Source: JBJHCA01 sp050485785 (lineage in GTDB: Bacteria; Bacteroidota; Bacteroidia; Chitinophagales; Saprospiraceae). From it: a stretch of DNA of 51,426 bases. Position 1 is the stretch's first letter; each line of letters begins with the position of its first letter. Below, piece after piece: positions 8,068-16,561 of this stretch. The translations under genes and the position numbers were made by a program. The stretch lies in the NCBI GenBank assembly GCA_050485785.1, contig JBJHCA010000012.1, forward strand, positions 1 through 51,426, written 5' to 3'. Under the pieces are notes generated by a model that had not been told where the DNA came from, made no database searches, and saw only the letters and a program-made list of their open reading frames with translations.

Positions 8068-9831
8068 CTACCGTTGAATAGTAAATGAACGGGTGGTTCC
8101 GCCATGCTCTGATCTCACATTGAGGAAATACAAGCCTGAGGGTAATGCCGCTACATTCAGATTGATCTGCTCAGACAGCACTTGATAGCTGCTGGTTGTA
8201 AACATCAGCTGTCCTGCAGCATTGTAGATATTATAGGTAACCTGCTCAGCACGATCTACCAGATCGAGTGTTACGTTGATGTATTCGTTGGCAGGATTGG
8301 GATATACGGCAATGTTATGCACCGGTAATTCAGCACTGTTGTCAGTGGAAGTCGGGACATCGTTCACCACTATTGCCAGTGAAGGAGCATTTCTTACATT
8401 GGTAAAAATAAAGAAAGACGACGGGTTGCTGCCGTCCCAGTTGTTAGCACCAAAATAGGGGAAGTCCATGTCTGAAAGCCCGAGTTCCGTTTCGTTCAGG
8501 GAGTAATCTACATTTTGGTCAAAACCGAAGAACACCTGACCTTCATCCATGAACCGTATGCCTGCAAATACATTGGTATTGTCCAGTGGCAGTTCCCATC
8601 CCGGTTCAAAAGTATTGAAATCGAGAATTTCCACTTTCATGTGAGCTGTTGTGGCACTGGGGTCCGGGAATTCGTCTATGATGGCAAGGGCTACGATCTG
8701 CAGTTCATCTGCAGAAACTTCACCGTCTTCGTTGGCATCTACCCACATATAAATGAATGCCGTAAGGTTTATGTTGGATAATGTAAGTCCGCCGCCTACA
8801 GATACGTAGAAATACATACTGTCGATCTGCTTGCCGGTGCCGTTCTGAATTTCAAATCCGGTAAGAAACTCAATGGGGCCTCCTCCGGATATGGTATAGC
8901 CAATGGTGGCAAACGGCCTGTTATTGGCCAAGTCCCATGATGCTTTGGAATAGACGTTATTGCTGACAACGATATTGGAAATAAAACTGTTGTCGCCCGG
9001 GGCATCGTCTTCTGCATCCATATCAAGTTCGTATTGAAGCTGATATGCACCGGCACCTGTACCGTGAAAATCAAACGACGGATAGGTAATGATGCCGCTT
9101 GTATCACCTGAATTCAGGTTGCCTACAGAAGTGCTTTCATCATATACAATTACGGTTGAACCACCAGGAGGAGTATGGCTGATGGAAGCTGAGGCCACAA
9201 CATTGGTAGCATCATTGGCTCCTTTGTTTACGGCAATTAACCCGGGGTTAAATGCAAAATCTCCGGGTGCATTGATTTCAAATGAGGGTACTACATTATA
9301 ACGGGGGTAAAACATTAGGTTGCGGTCAGTACCAATGTCGTTAGGAATGGCAATGTTGCCGATGCTGATATTCACCGGGCCCTGAGCCAATGCAGCTTTC
9401 AGCGTAACACCATCCTCATAGCTCAGCATAACCGCCGGAATAGTTACCATGTCACCAACAGCTCCTGCGCCCATGATGATGGTACCTGTACCCGGGGCGT
9501 TGTTGAAAACAATTACTCCTATAGCTCCGGCATTTTGGGCATTCATACACTTCAAGCCAAATTCGCAAGAGCCGCGATCGACCAGTACAATTTTGCCGGC
9601 AACATCAGTAGCATTGACCAATGCGCCACACCCTTCATTGGGCAAAGCTGATCCATCGTCCGCTAAAATGGCATCTCCGGTCCAGACGTCACTGGACAGG
9701 TCAGCACCAAAAGCGGCCGCTGTAAACTGGTAAAATCCTGCAACGCCTTCCGGGGAGTTGACCAGTACAGATTGACTGTACATTGCAGGACTCAGAAAAA
9801 ACAGAAATAGTAAAAAAGTAAAAATTCTCAT
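8068..9831 (-). CDS. PA-domain T9SS cargo protein
   Basis: 587 aa from the ATG at 9831. This start puts the signal peptide MRIFTFLLFLFFLSPAMYSQ at the N-terminus; the longer frame (to 9879) adds 16 residues before it. A protease-associated (PA) domain follows (about 20-155: GKIVLVDRGSCEFGLKCMNA, AGAIGVIVFNN, TIPAVMLSYEDG). Next is a CARDB-like beta domain (about 185-290), a beta-rich region with an acidic stretch (DANEDGEVSADEL, possibly a Ca-binding loop), and a T9SS type A domain (VYPNPANEYINV...GLYFLNVRSEHG). PA domains usually accompany peptidases, but no peptidase motif is present. It is a paralogue in architecture of the next gene upstream (10072-11745). Confidence 0.8.
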   Translation of the reverse strand: MRIFTFLLFLFFLSPAMYSQSVLVNSPEGVAGFYQFTAAAFGADLSSDVWTGDAILADDGSALPNEGCGALVNATDVAGKIVLVDRGSCEFGLKCMNAQNAGAIGVIVFNNAPGTGTIIMGAGAVGDMVTIPAVMLSYEDGVTLKAALAQGPVNISIGNIAIPNDIGTDRNLMFYPRYNVVPSFEINAPGDFAFNPGLIAVNKGANDATNVVASASISHTPPGGSTVIVYDESTSVGNLNSGDTSGIITYPSFDFHGTGAGAYQLQYELDMDAEDDAPGDNSFISNIVVSNNVYSKASWDLANNRPFATIGYTISGGGPIEFLTGFEIQNGTGKQIDSMYFYVSVGGGLTLSNINLTAFIYMWVDANEDGEVSADELQIVALAIIDEFPDPSATTAHMKVEILDFNTFEPGWELPLDNTNVFAGIRFMDEGQVFFGFDQNVDYSLNETELGLSDMDFPYFGANNWDGSNPSSFFIFTNVRNAPSLAIVVNDVPTSTDNSAELPVHNIAVYPNPANEYINVTLDLVDRAEQVTYNIYNAAGQLMFTTSSYQVLSEQINLNVAALPSGLYFLNVRSEHGGTTRSFTIQR

Positions 9832-9890
9832 AATCCAAAGTTTTAGAGATGATTGAATGACAGATAATTGATTGTGCATGTTAGCGCCAA

Positions 9891-9898
9891 CAAATTTA
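9891..9898 (-). promoter_or_regulatory. -7 box for the first PA-domain gene
   Basis: The minus strand reads TAAATTTG, an exact TAnnTTTG match, 60 bp upstream of the preferred ATG at 9831. The longer alternative start at 9879 would give a leader of only a few bases. Confidence 0.45.
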
Positions 9899-10008
9899 GT
9901 GAATATGCCGACAATGGGAAATACAGTTTGTTAAAAACCGCAATTCACGTCATTTTTAATACTTGATTCCCGCTCAATTCAAAACTGCACTGCCTGGCCA
10001 ATAGCCAT

Positions 10009-10042
10009 AAAAAAGCCTGTGTTTCAATAAGAAAACACAGGC
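10009..10042 (-). terminator. Terminator of the second PA-domain gene
   Basis: A 10-bp stem, GCCTGTGTTT (10015-10024) with AAACACAGGC (10033-10042), has a run of six A on its left (10009-10014), which is a U-run on the minus-strand transcript. It follows the stop at 10072. Confidence 0.75.
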
Positions 10043-10071
10043 CGGGGCTTCAGGGTGTTGAATAGAAAAAA

Positions 10072-11745
10072 TTATCGGACTACTTTGAAATGAAGCGTTC
10101 TGAATCCGTCTTCTGTTTGGATTCGCAAAAAGTAATGCCCCTTTTGTAAATGTGCTATATCCAGTGTAATCTGCTCATCACCAACGTCGGGCATAATCCG
10201 GGAAAGTACTTGTCTTCCCGCCAAGTCAAATATTTGAATCTCTGTATACGTGGAATTGGGAAAGCGGGTTCTCAGGTACAAGTTATCGCCGGCCGGTACA
10301 GGAAACAACTCAAAAAGTGCCCCATCCAGCAAACTGACGGGTTGCTGTGAGGTTACAAATCCATCCTGATGCAGGCGAATGGCGGGATTGGTTCCGGAAC
10401 TCCAGCCTCCAATATAGAGACGGTCCATATACACAGTAGAATTAACCGTGTAGTACGGATTGACGCCTCCATGCGAAAATTGAGGTGGGATCACATTACC
10501 GGTAGTGATGCCCTCATACTGTACGGTCATCATATAGATTCCGTCGGGTTTCAGTGTAATGGCCCCCCCAGTTAGCGTTTCAAGCTCAAAAACAATCAGT
10601 TCGTGAGGAGCTTCACTGCCGGAATACGTATATAAAGCCGTGGCTACAGCATTATAACCAGAGTAATCCAGTGGATTGCCAATTACATAGTTGGGGTCAT
10701 TGGCAGGGTTCATGTCAAACAAAACTGCAATAAAAGTTTCGCCGGCCATGTCCTGGGGGTTGGCTACAGCAAAACTGGCATGGGTGGCCACTCCGCCGGC
10801 AGGCCCGGGAAAATAAACGGATCCCATATGATAGTTTAGTCCAAGATTGATAAACTGTTGTTCAGATGGCCCTATGCCGGCATTCAATACTCCGTTATCC
10901 AGTCCAAACGTATGATCTGTAATGATGAACTCCCCGCTAATGGCATCCTGTGGGTACAGCGAACTGGAATACAACAGCTGATACGTTCCTGTTTTGTCTG
11001 GTGTGAAAGGATCAAACCGAACGTCCAGTTCCGAATCCGGAAGGATGTTGACGGTTTTGGTAAGGGTGGCCACTTCGCCATCGGGGTCGGTGATCTGAAC
11101 ACTGACTTCAACATTGTTCGCCGTAGTCATTTCACGATTGGCTATGGTTACACCAATGGAGTCAAGAGGTTTTACCTGGCTAAGCGGGGTCTGATAAGCC
11201 AGGACGGCCTGCTGTTTGTAAAAATTGAGTACCCTGAATTGCGCATCCACAGGGCCTTGAGTCATTAACGGTGCAAGAATGGTATGACAATCATCGTGCC
11301 TTAAAAAAATAGCCGGAATATTGACTGCACTGGCCGAATCACCGCCCAACATATTGACCAGACCACCTGCAGGGTCGTTATTGCAGATAATTGCTGCTAT
11401 AGCACCGGCTTGCTGTGCATGGTAAATTTTTAGGCTGAAATTGCAGGAACCACGTCGGATCATGGCAATTTTTCCCGTGAGGTCATTGGTGGCCGGTGTA
11501 CAGATTTCCTGAGAAATTACCGGGTCAGGGTTGCCGGTTTCAGCCCAGGCCAGCTGTCCTGTAATAGTTTGTGTAATGGGAACTCCAAAATCCACCACTT
11601 CGCCCACATCTTCATTGGTCCAGGCATAATGAACCGGGGCAGTGACCTCAAAAATAAAAGGCAAGGTCTGCTGGGCATACAAAGTGAGGCCGGTAAAGCA
11701 TACCGCTAATGTGACCAGACCTGACAGGGGTAAAAGTTTGTTCAT
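10072..11745 (-). CDS. PA-domain T9SS cargo protein (paralogue)
   Basis: 557 aa. The signal peptide MNKLLPLSGLVTLAVCFTG ends near LYAQ (residue 25). The PA domain (about 30-165) has GKIAMIRRGSCNFSLKIYHA, AGAIAAIICNND and NIPAIFLRHDD. A beta domain follows (about 175-275), then a long unassigned beta region and a T9SS type A domain whose NxxPVPAGDNLYL and GHYFLRIQTEDG are recognisable. As in the neighbouring PA gene, no protease motif is found, so peptide or protein binding is only an inference. The two genes have separate terminators and separate -7 boxes, so they are probably independent transcription units from an old tandem duplication. Confidence 0.8.
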   Translation of the reverse strand: MNKLLPLSGLVTLAVCFTGLTLYAQQTLPFIFEVTAPVHYAWTNEDVGEVVDFGVPITQTITGQLAWAETGNPDPVISQEICTPATNDLTGKIAMIRRGSCNFSLKIYHAQQAGAIAAIICNNDPAGGLVNMLGGDSASAVNIPAIFLRHDDCHTILAPLMTQGPVDAQFRVLNFYKQQAVLAYQTPLSQVKPLDSIGVTIANREMTTANNVEVSVQITDPDGEVATLTKTVNILPDSELDVRFDPFTPDKTGTYQLLYSSSLYPQDAISGEFIITDHTFGLDNGVLNAGIGPSEQQFINLGLNYHMGSVYFPGPAGGVATHASFAVANPQDMAGETFIAVLFDMNPANDPNYVIGNPLDYSGYNAVATALYTYSGSEAPHELIVFELETLTGGAITLKPDGIYMMTVQYEGITTGNVIPPQFSHGGVNPYYTVNSTVYMDRLYIGGWSSGTNPAIRLHQDGFVTSQQPVSLLDGALFELFPVPAGDNLYLRTRFPNSTYTEIQIFDLAGRQVLSRIMPDVGDEQITLDIAHLQKGHYFLRIQTEDGFRTLHFKVVR

Positions 11746-11786
11746 GGCTTAAAGTTTTAGTTTGAAATACGGCTTCAAGTTCATTG

Positions 11787-11794
11787 CAAATGTA
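11787..11794 (-). promoter_or_regulatory. -7 box for the second PA-domain gene
   Basis: The minus strand reads TACATTTG, matching TAnnTTTG, 42 bp upstream of the ATG at 11745. Confidence 0.45.
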
Positions 11795-11927
11795 TATAAA
11801 ATAAGCGGGTAATTTACAGTATAAAAAATTGGCATAAAAATTTTAAAGCCAAACAAAAAAACATAAAAAATCAAAAATAAAGAATAAAGCAAAAACAGGG
11901 ATTAGTGAGTAAAGCAAAAATCTTGTT

Positions 11928-11935
11928 TACTTTTG
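11928..11935 (+). promoter_or_regulatory. -7 box for the S9 peptidase gene; decides the start codon
   Basis: TACTTTTG is an exact TAnnTTTG match 21 bp upstream of the ATG at 11957. It overlaps an alternative in-frame TTG at 11933, which would lie upstream of the expected transcription start and is therefore unlikely to be used. Confidence 0.55.
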
Positions 11936-11956
11936 GCCCTTCAAATCACATTGGTT

Positions 11957-14371
11957 ATGTACGAATATTTCAATAATTGTGCAGCAGCACTCAGACCGGC
12001 AAGCAGAGTATTGACGGTGTTTTTTTGGATAGCTCTTTGTGGTGCTTTTTCCCCGGCTTTGGCACAGTCCGGTTCATTAAAACTGGAGCGTATAATGGAT
12101 GGAGAGCACTTTACAGGATACTGGCCTGAAAACCCGGCTTGGTCAGCTGATGGCTCCGTGATCTATTTTGACTGGAACCCCGGAATGGAGCCGGAACGAA
12201 CTCGTTTTGCCTTTAACATTGCCGATGAGCAAGTTTATCAGCCGGTAGGCACTGAACTGGCTGCTGCACCATCCGGTGATATGGTGTTCAATCACAACAG
12301 AAACATGGCTGCCTGGCACGCTGAAGGGGATATTTACCTTTTCCAGGTCACAACAGGTGACATCAGTCCGGTTATCCAGACAAACGAGCCATTTTCAGTG
12401 TACGGATTTAGTGCCAATGACAGTTTGCTTCTGCTTCGGTCAAGGAATAATATATTTGCATGGAGTATTTATACGGGAAACCTCCAGCAAATTACTGATT
12501 TCAGGCAGGGCAGAGATCCTGATGCTGAAAAAACGCAAGCTGACTATAAAGCCTGGATTGAAAGAGATCAGGAAAGGTTGTTTCAGGTAATTCGGGATCA
12601 AAACAAACTAAAAGAGTTCAGAAAGAATCAGCGTGAGGCCAGGAGAGTTCACAAGCCTCGGAGCATTTACACGGGCGATAAAAGTATTTTCAGGGTGTTT
12701 ATCAGCAGTGATACCCGCTATGTGGTCTATATGCTGGCGGAGCGATCAGAACCCGAATCCACGGCAGTGCCCGACTTTATGCATGCCTCGGGGCAAGTGA
12801 CCAATATTCCCTCTCGCCCCAAAGTAGGCTGGGAAGATCAGGGGTACAGCCTTCACATTTACGACAGGCAAAATGACAGCATTATTGATGTTGACACGGA
12901 ACAGATCCCGGGAATTTTTGACAAGCCGCCTTACCTCAGGGAGTATCACCGGGGTGATGAACCGTGGAACAACCAGTATGAAAAGCCCAGAAAAGTAGTG
13001 TTCACTCAGGTGGTATTTAACACTGCCGGTAAGGCTGCCGTTGAAATCAAAGCGCAGGATAACAAAGACCGCTGGCTGATGATGCTCGATCCCACTACCG
13101 GAAAGTTATCGCTGATTGAAAGGCAACATGACGAAGCCTGGATAAACGGACCCGGAATCAGCGGATGGAACCTGGCCTCCGGTGAACTGGGTTGGTTCAC
13201 TGACAGGGAATTGTGGTATCAGAGCGAAGCCACCGGCTACTCACATCTGTATTCCTATAATGCCGAAACCAATGTCTCCCGGCCACTGACCTCGGGCCAA
13301 TTTGAAGTTCATCAGGTATTTTGGTTTGAACCCGAGGGGGTGTTTTACTTGCTGACCAACGAAGGGTCACCCTTTAATCAGCATATATACAAACTAAACC
13401 CGGCAACCGGCCAACGCGAGGCGTTGACTACTCAGGATGGGAAGCATGAATTTATGCTGAGCCCCGACGGCAGAAATTTGGCTATCCGGCATTCTACAGC
13501 TACCCGGCCCTGGGAGCTGTATATAGCTCCGGCCAATGATGCACAAAACCGAACGCAGATTACCCGTTCCGTAAGCGAAGAGTTTGAACAGTACAATTGG
13601 CGTACACCCCGTATTGTTCATTTCGAAGCAGCAGACGGTACTATGATTCCTGCTCGGCTTTATAAACCCGACAGACCACGCCGAAATGGCCCTGCCGTAA
13701 TTTTTGTCCATGGAGCCGGGTATTTACAGAATGTTCACAACTGGTGGAGCTCATACTACCGCGAGTATATGTTTCACAATATGCTGGTGGACAAAGGCTA
13801 CACAGTACTGGATATTGATTTCAGAGCCAGTGCAGGCTACGGACGTGACTGGCGAACAGCTATATACAGACACATGGGCGGACTTGATCTTTCAGATCAG
13901 GTAGATGGTGCGCGTTACCTGGTAGAGTATCACAGCATTGACCCTTCCCGGATAGGGATATACGGTGGGTCTTATGGCGGTTTTATCTCAATTATGGCCA
14001 TGCTTTTGCACAGCGATGTGTTTGCCTGTGGAGCAGCGTTGCGCTCTGTTACCGACTGGGCGCATTACAATCACCCGTATACTAGCAACATACTTAACAC
14101 TCCGGTACTCGACAGTCTGGCTTTTGCCAGGAGCTCACCCATTTATTTTGCGGAAGGATTAGGCGGGCCATTGCTCATGCTGCATGGCATGGTGGATGTT
14201 AATGTTCAGTATCAGGATGTAGTGAGGCTGGCTCAGCGGTTTATTGAACTGGGCAAAGACGGCTGGGAGCTTGCCGTGTACCCTGTGGAAGACCATGGTT
14301 TTACGCGGGGTGACAGCTGGACGGATGAATACCGGCGAATACTTGAGCTATTCGAAAAGCATCTGAAATAG
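11957..14371 (+). CDS. S9 family prolyl oligopeptidase / dipeptidyl-peptidase IV-like, exported
   Basis: 804 aa from the ATG at 11957. The N-terminal export signal has a long n-region (about 1-37, cleaved near PALA/Q). Residues about 45-540 form the beta-propeller of the DPP IV type with WSADGS-like blades, and about 570-804 the alpha/beta-hydrolase domain. The catalytic triad is visible: Ser672 in GGSYGG, Asp747 in HGMVDVN, His780 in VEDHGF. The predicted role is periplasmic or surface cleavage of dipeptides or short peptides, probably for peptide nutrition. The exact specificity cannot be read, because the Glu-Glu motif of true DPP IV was not identified. It stands alone with its own promoter. 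Confidence 0.88.
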   Translation: MYEYFNNCAAALRPASRVLTVFFWIALCGAFSPALAQSGSLKLERIMDGEHFTGYWPENPAWSADGSVIYFDWNPGMEPERTRFAFNIADEQVYQPVGTELAAAPSGDMVFNHNRNMAAWHAEGDIYLFQVTTGDISPVIQTNEPFSVYGFSANDSLLLLRSRNNIFAWSIYTGNLQQITDFRQGRDPDAEKTQADYKAWIERDQERLFQVIRDQNKLKEFRKNQREARRVHKPRSIYTGDKSIFRVFISSDTRYVVYMLAERSEPESTAVPDFMHASGQVTNIPSRPKVGWEDQGYSLHIYDRQNDSIIDVDTEQIPGIFDKPPYLREYHRGDEPWNNQYEKPRKVVFTQVVFNTAGKAAVEIKAQDNKDRWLMMLDPTTGKLSLIERQHDEAWINGPGISGWNLASGELGWFTDRELWYQSEATGYSHLYSYNAETNVSRPLTSGQFEVHQVFWFEPEGVFYLLTNEGSPFNQHIYKLNPATGQREALTTQDGKHEFMLSPDGRNLAIRHSTATRPWELYIAPANDAQNRTQITRSVSEEFEQYNWRTPRIVHFEAADGTMIPARLYKPDRPRRNGPAVIFVHGAGYLQNVHNWWSSYYREYMFHNMLVDKGYTVLDIDFRASAGYGRDWRTAIYRHMGGLDLSDQVDGARYLVEYHSIDPSRIGIYGGSYGGFISIMAMLLHSDVFACGAALRSVTDWAHYNHPYTSNILNTPVLDSLAFARSSPIYFAEGLGGPLLMLHGMVDVNVQYQDVVRLAQRFIELGKDGWELAVYPVEDHGFTRGDSWTDEYRRILELFEKHLK

Positions 14372-14435
14372 CTTGCTATTCAGGCTAGCATGCCGGGTGG
14401 AAGAGCAATAATTTTTTTCTGTAATTTTACTTTTC

Positions 14436-14443
14436 TAACTTTG
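14436..14443 (+). promoter_or_regulatory. -7 box for the cysteine-synthase-like gene
   Basis: TAACTTTG matches TAnnTTTG. The ATG at 14551 is 107 bp downstream, which implies a leader of about 100 nt. Confidence 0.5.
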
Positions 14444-14550
14444 CTGCGGAAAGTGCAGGATTATAACACTAACATTAACTGTTTTCACACTGCTGTAAGG
14501 TAATGCAAGAACACTCAGGTAAGAAGGTGTGAAGCGATTAAAAAACGCGA

Positions 14551-15498
14551 ATGGAATATCTTACTGATGTTAAAATCCCTTCAAAACTTGAGTTTGAAGC
14601 AGGTCAGCTTGGGCAGTTTATAGGCAATACGCCACTGTGGGAACTGGTAGGCATACACCCCAATCCGGCCGTTAAAATCTATGCCAAGCTCGAATGGCAG
14701 CAGCTGGGTCAAAGCGTAAAATCAAGGGCAGCATACCGGATTATTTTTGATGCTATTCGCAGTAATCTCCTGACTCCGGGGGTAGGCCTTCTGGATGCCA
14801 CCAGTGGAAATACCGGCATAGCCTATGCTACCATTTGTGCCAGGCTGGGTATTGAATGCACTTTATTGATGCCTGCCAACGCTACTGAATCGCGCAAGCA
14901 GATCCTGCGTTCCCTGGGTGCCAAACTCATACTCACCGATCCCGACCGGGGAACAGACGGCTCAAGAATGGAGGCCAGGCAACTGGCCGAGGAGTATCCT
15001 TACCGCTACTATTATGCTAATCAGTACGGCAATGAAAGCAACTGGCTGGCTCACTATCACGGAACCGGGTCGGAGATCTGGGCCAGGCTCAAGGGCAGGA
15101 TAACTCATTTTACCACCGGTGTGGGAACCAGCGGCAGCTTTATGGGTACCGCTCGCCGCCTGAAGAAGCATGACCCTTCCATTAAATGCGTTGCACTTCA
15201 GCCCGATTGCAAGGAGAATACCATGGAGGGTTGGAAGCACATGGATACGGCCATCGTGCCTGAAATCTATGATCCGGCTTATCCTGACAGCATTATCCGC
15301 GTCAATACCAAAAATGCCATGGATCTGCTGCTAAAAATTGCCTCTACTCAGGGTCTGATGGTAAGCCCGTCGGCTGCAGCTAACTTAGCCGGTGCCATTG
15401 AGCTTGCCAATCAGATTGATCGCGGTGTTATCGTAACCATTTTCCCTGATGATGCCTCCAAATACAAAGAAATCTGGGATGGCATCATGCTCATTTGA
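14551..15498 (+). CDS. PLP-dependent cysteine synthase family protein (CysM-like)
   Basis: 315 aa, fold-type II PLP enzyme. IGNTPLWEL, the PLP lysine Lys57 in GQSVKSRAA, DATSGNTGIAYA and the phosphate-binding GVGTSGSFMGTAR loop are all present. The family makes cysteine from O-acetylserine (or a related activated serine) and sulfide, thiosulfate or a thiol. The usual SVKDR is SVKSR here. Length fits CysK/CysM without C-terminal CBS domains. Its stop lies 1 bp from the stop of the convergent lipoprotein gene, with no terminator between. The exact sulfur donor cannot be told from sequence; a second member of the family, with CBS domains, is at 28884. Confidence 0.8.
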   Translation: MEYLTDVKIPSKLEFEAGQLGQFIGNTPLWELVGIHPNPAVKIYAKLEWQQLGQSVKSRAAYRIIFDAIRSNLLTPGVGLLDATSGNTGIAYATICARLGIECTLLMPANATESRKQILRSLGAKLILTDPDRGTDGSRMEARQLAEEYPYRYYYANQYGNESNWLAHYHGTGSEIWARLKGRITHFTTGVGTSGSFMGTARRLKKHDPSIKCVALQPDCKENTMEGWKHMDTAIVPEIYDPAYPDSIIRVNTKNAMDLLLKIASTQGLMVSPSAAANLAGAIELANQIDRGVIVTIFPDDASKYKEIWDGIMLI

Positions 15499-15499
15499 G

Positions 15500-16549
15500 C
15501 TATTCGCTTTTCACCACTACCTGTCTGGGTATAATGCCGGCAGTCCATTGGTTGATCACTTCACCGGAAACGGTATGTAATTCATGGACAAATCCCGGAG
15601 AGGCAAAATCTGCCGGATCTGTGGCGTAAATGGAAGCATTATTGCCTGCACTCAGGGTATAGTAATTGCCTGACCTCAACTCCTGAACCTCAGTACCTGA
15701 TGTTCCGACCCGGTAAACTTTGCCGTTCATCAGAAAAAAGACCTCTCCACCGGCAAGGGTGAGATCATAAGGCCTGTCACTCACTTTAGGGCTGGTCCAC
15801 AAAGTTTCCATCTCGCTATCTGAAATTTGCACTAACATGCCATGCGTGCTCTCGGCTTCATTCAGGGTAAAGTCAGGATTGTAGACTTTCCTTCCACCGC
15901 ATAACACCCTGATCTCCCCGTTCATGTTGACGATGCTGTTGGGGTTATCGCAAACTTCAAGGGTTGAAACCAATTGGCGCGTTGACAGGTCTATTACACT
16001 GATAGTGTTCGCTGTACCGAAGCCACCGGTATTCAGTACCCACAAGGTATTGTTAGTCACTATCATGCGGTCTGGTCCGGGACCGGTTTCTACCTGGGCA
16101 ATGATGCTAAAGTCGGCTTCATCAATAAAACTGACCCGACCGTTTACATCGACTGTCCACTCACTCACTGCCTTGATCCCCTCTCCGGCATTGCTAACGA
16201 ATCTGGGAAATGAAAGCTGGTTTATAGTAGCTTGTGAACTGAAGGTGATCTTGTCCACCACTTCTATTTTATCCGCATTGTTGACTACCAGCCAGCCATA
16301 GGTATCATCCTCATGGTATGACTGCAGGATGTTGCCCAGAGGCCTGCCGTTTACGGACTCAAACAAGTTGTCAATTACCGTTTCCCCGTGAAAAGTAACC
16401 GTTCCTGTTCCGCTCATAAACGGACCTTCATTCATGATGAGGATGCCAGCCCCGGGCCCTTCCTGAGTCGGATGGTCATCATCTTGTTTGGTGCACGAAG
16501 CCAAAAAAAGTGCTATGCCCAATGCACAGATCAAAAAGTTAAATCTCAT
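15500..16549 (-). CDS. btuG: BtuG-like surface lipoprotein beta-propeller (cobalamin binding, inferred)
   Basis: 349 aa. The lipobox LASC gives an acylated Cys19. The following TKQDDD is acidic and resembles the Bacteroidota lipoprotein export signal that sends lipoproteins to the outer face. The body is a YncE-like beta-propeller with repeats such as ISVIDLSTRQLVSTLEVCDNP, GWLVVNNADKIEVVD and SIYATDPADF. It starts 12 bp after the BtuB-type receptor gene, in one unit led by a cobalamin riboswitch. In Bacteroides, BtuG caps BtuB and captures B12 with very high affinity. Fold, lipoprotein signal and context agree; the specific ligand is inferred from context. Alternative: a generic YncE-family lipoprotein. 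Confidence 0.75.
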   Translation of the reverse strand: MRFNFLICALGIALFLASCTKQDDDHPTQEGPGAGILIMNEGPFMSGTGTVTFHGETVIDNLFESVNGRPLGNILQSYHEDDTYGWLVVNNADKIEVVDKITFSSQATINQLSFPRFVSNAGEGIKAVSEWTVDVNGRVSFIDEADFSIIAQVETGPGPDRMIVTNNTLWVLNTGGFGTANTISVIDLSTRQLVSTLEVCDNPNSIVNMNGEIRVLCGGRKVYNPDFTLNEAESTHGMLVQISDSEMETLWTSPKVSDRPYDLTLAGGEVFFLMNGKVYRVGTSGTEVQELRSGNYYTLSAGNNASIYATDPADFASPGFVHELHTVSGEVINQWTAGIIPRQVVVKSE

Positions 16550-16561
16550 GGTAAAATGTAT

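Noticed and set aside
8012..10042. The two A-flanked hairpins as copies of a mobile repeat
   Set aside because: Their stems differ in sequence (GCCTCTGCA and GCCTGTGTTT). Each follows a stop codon, so they are ordinary terminators.
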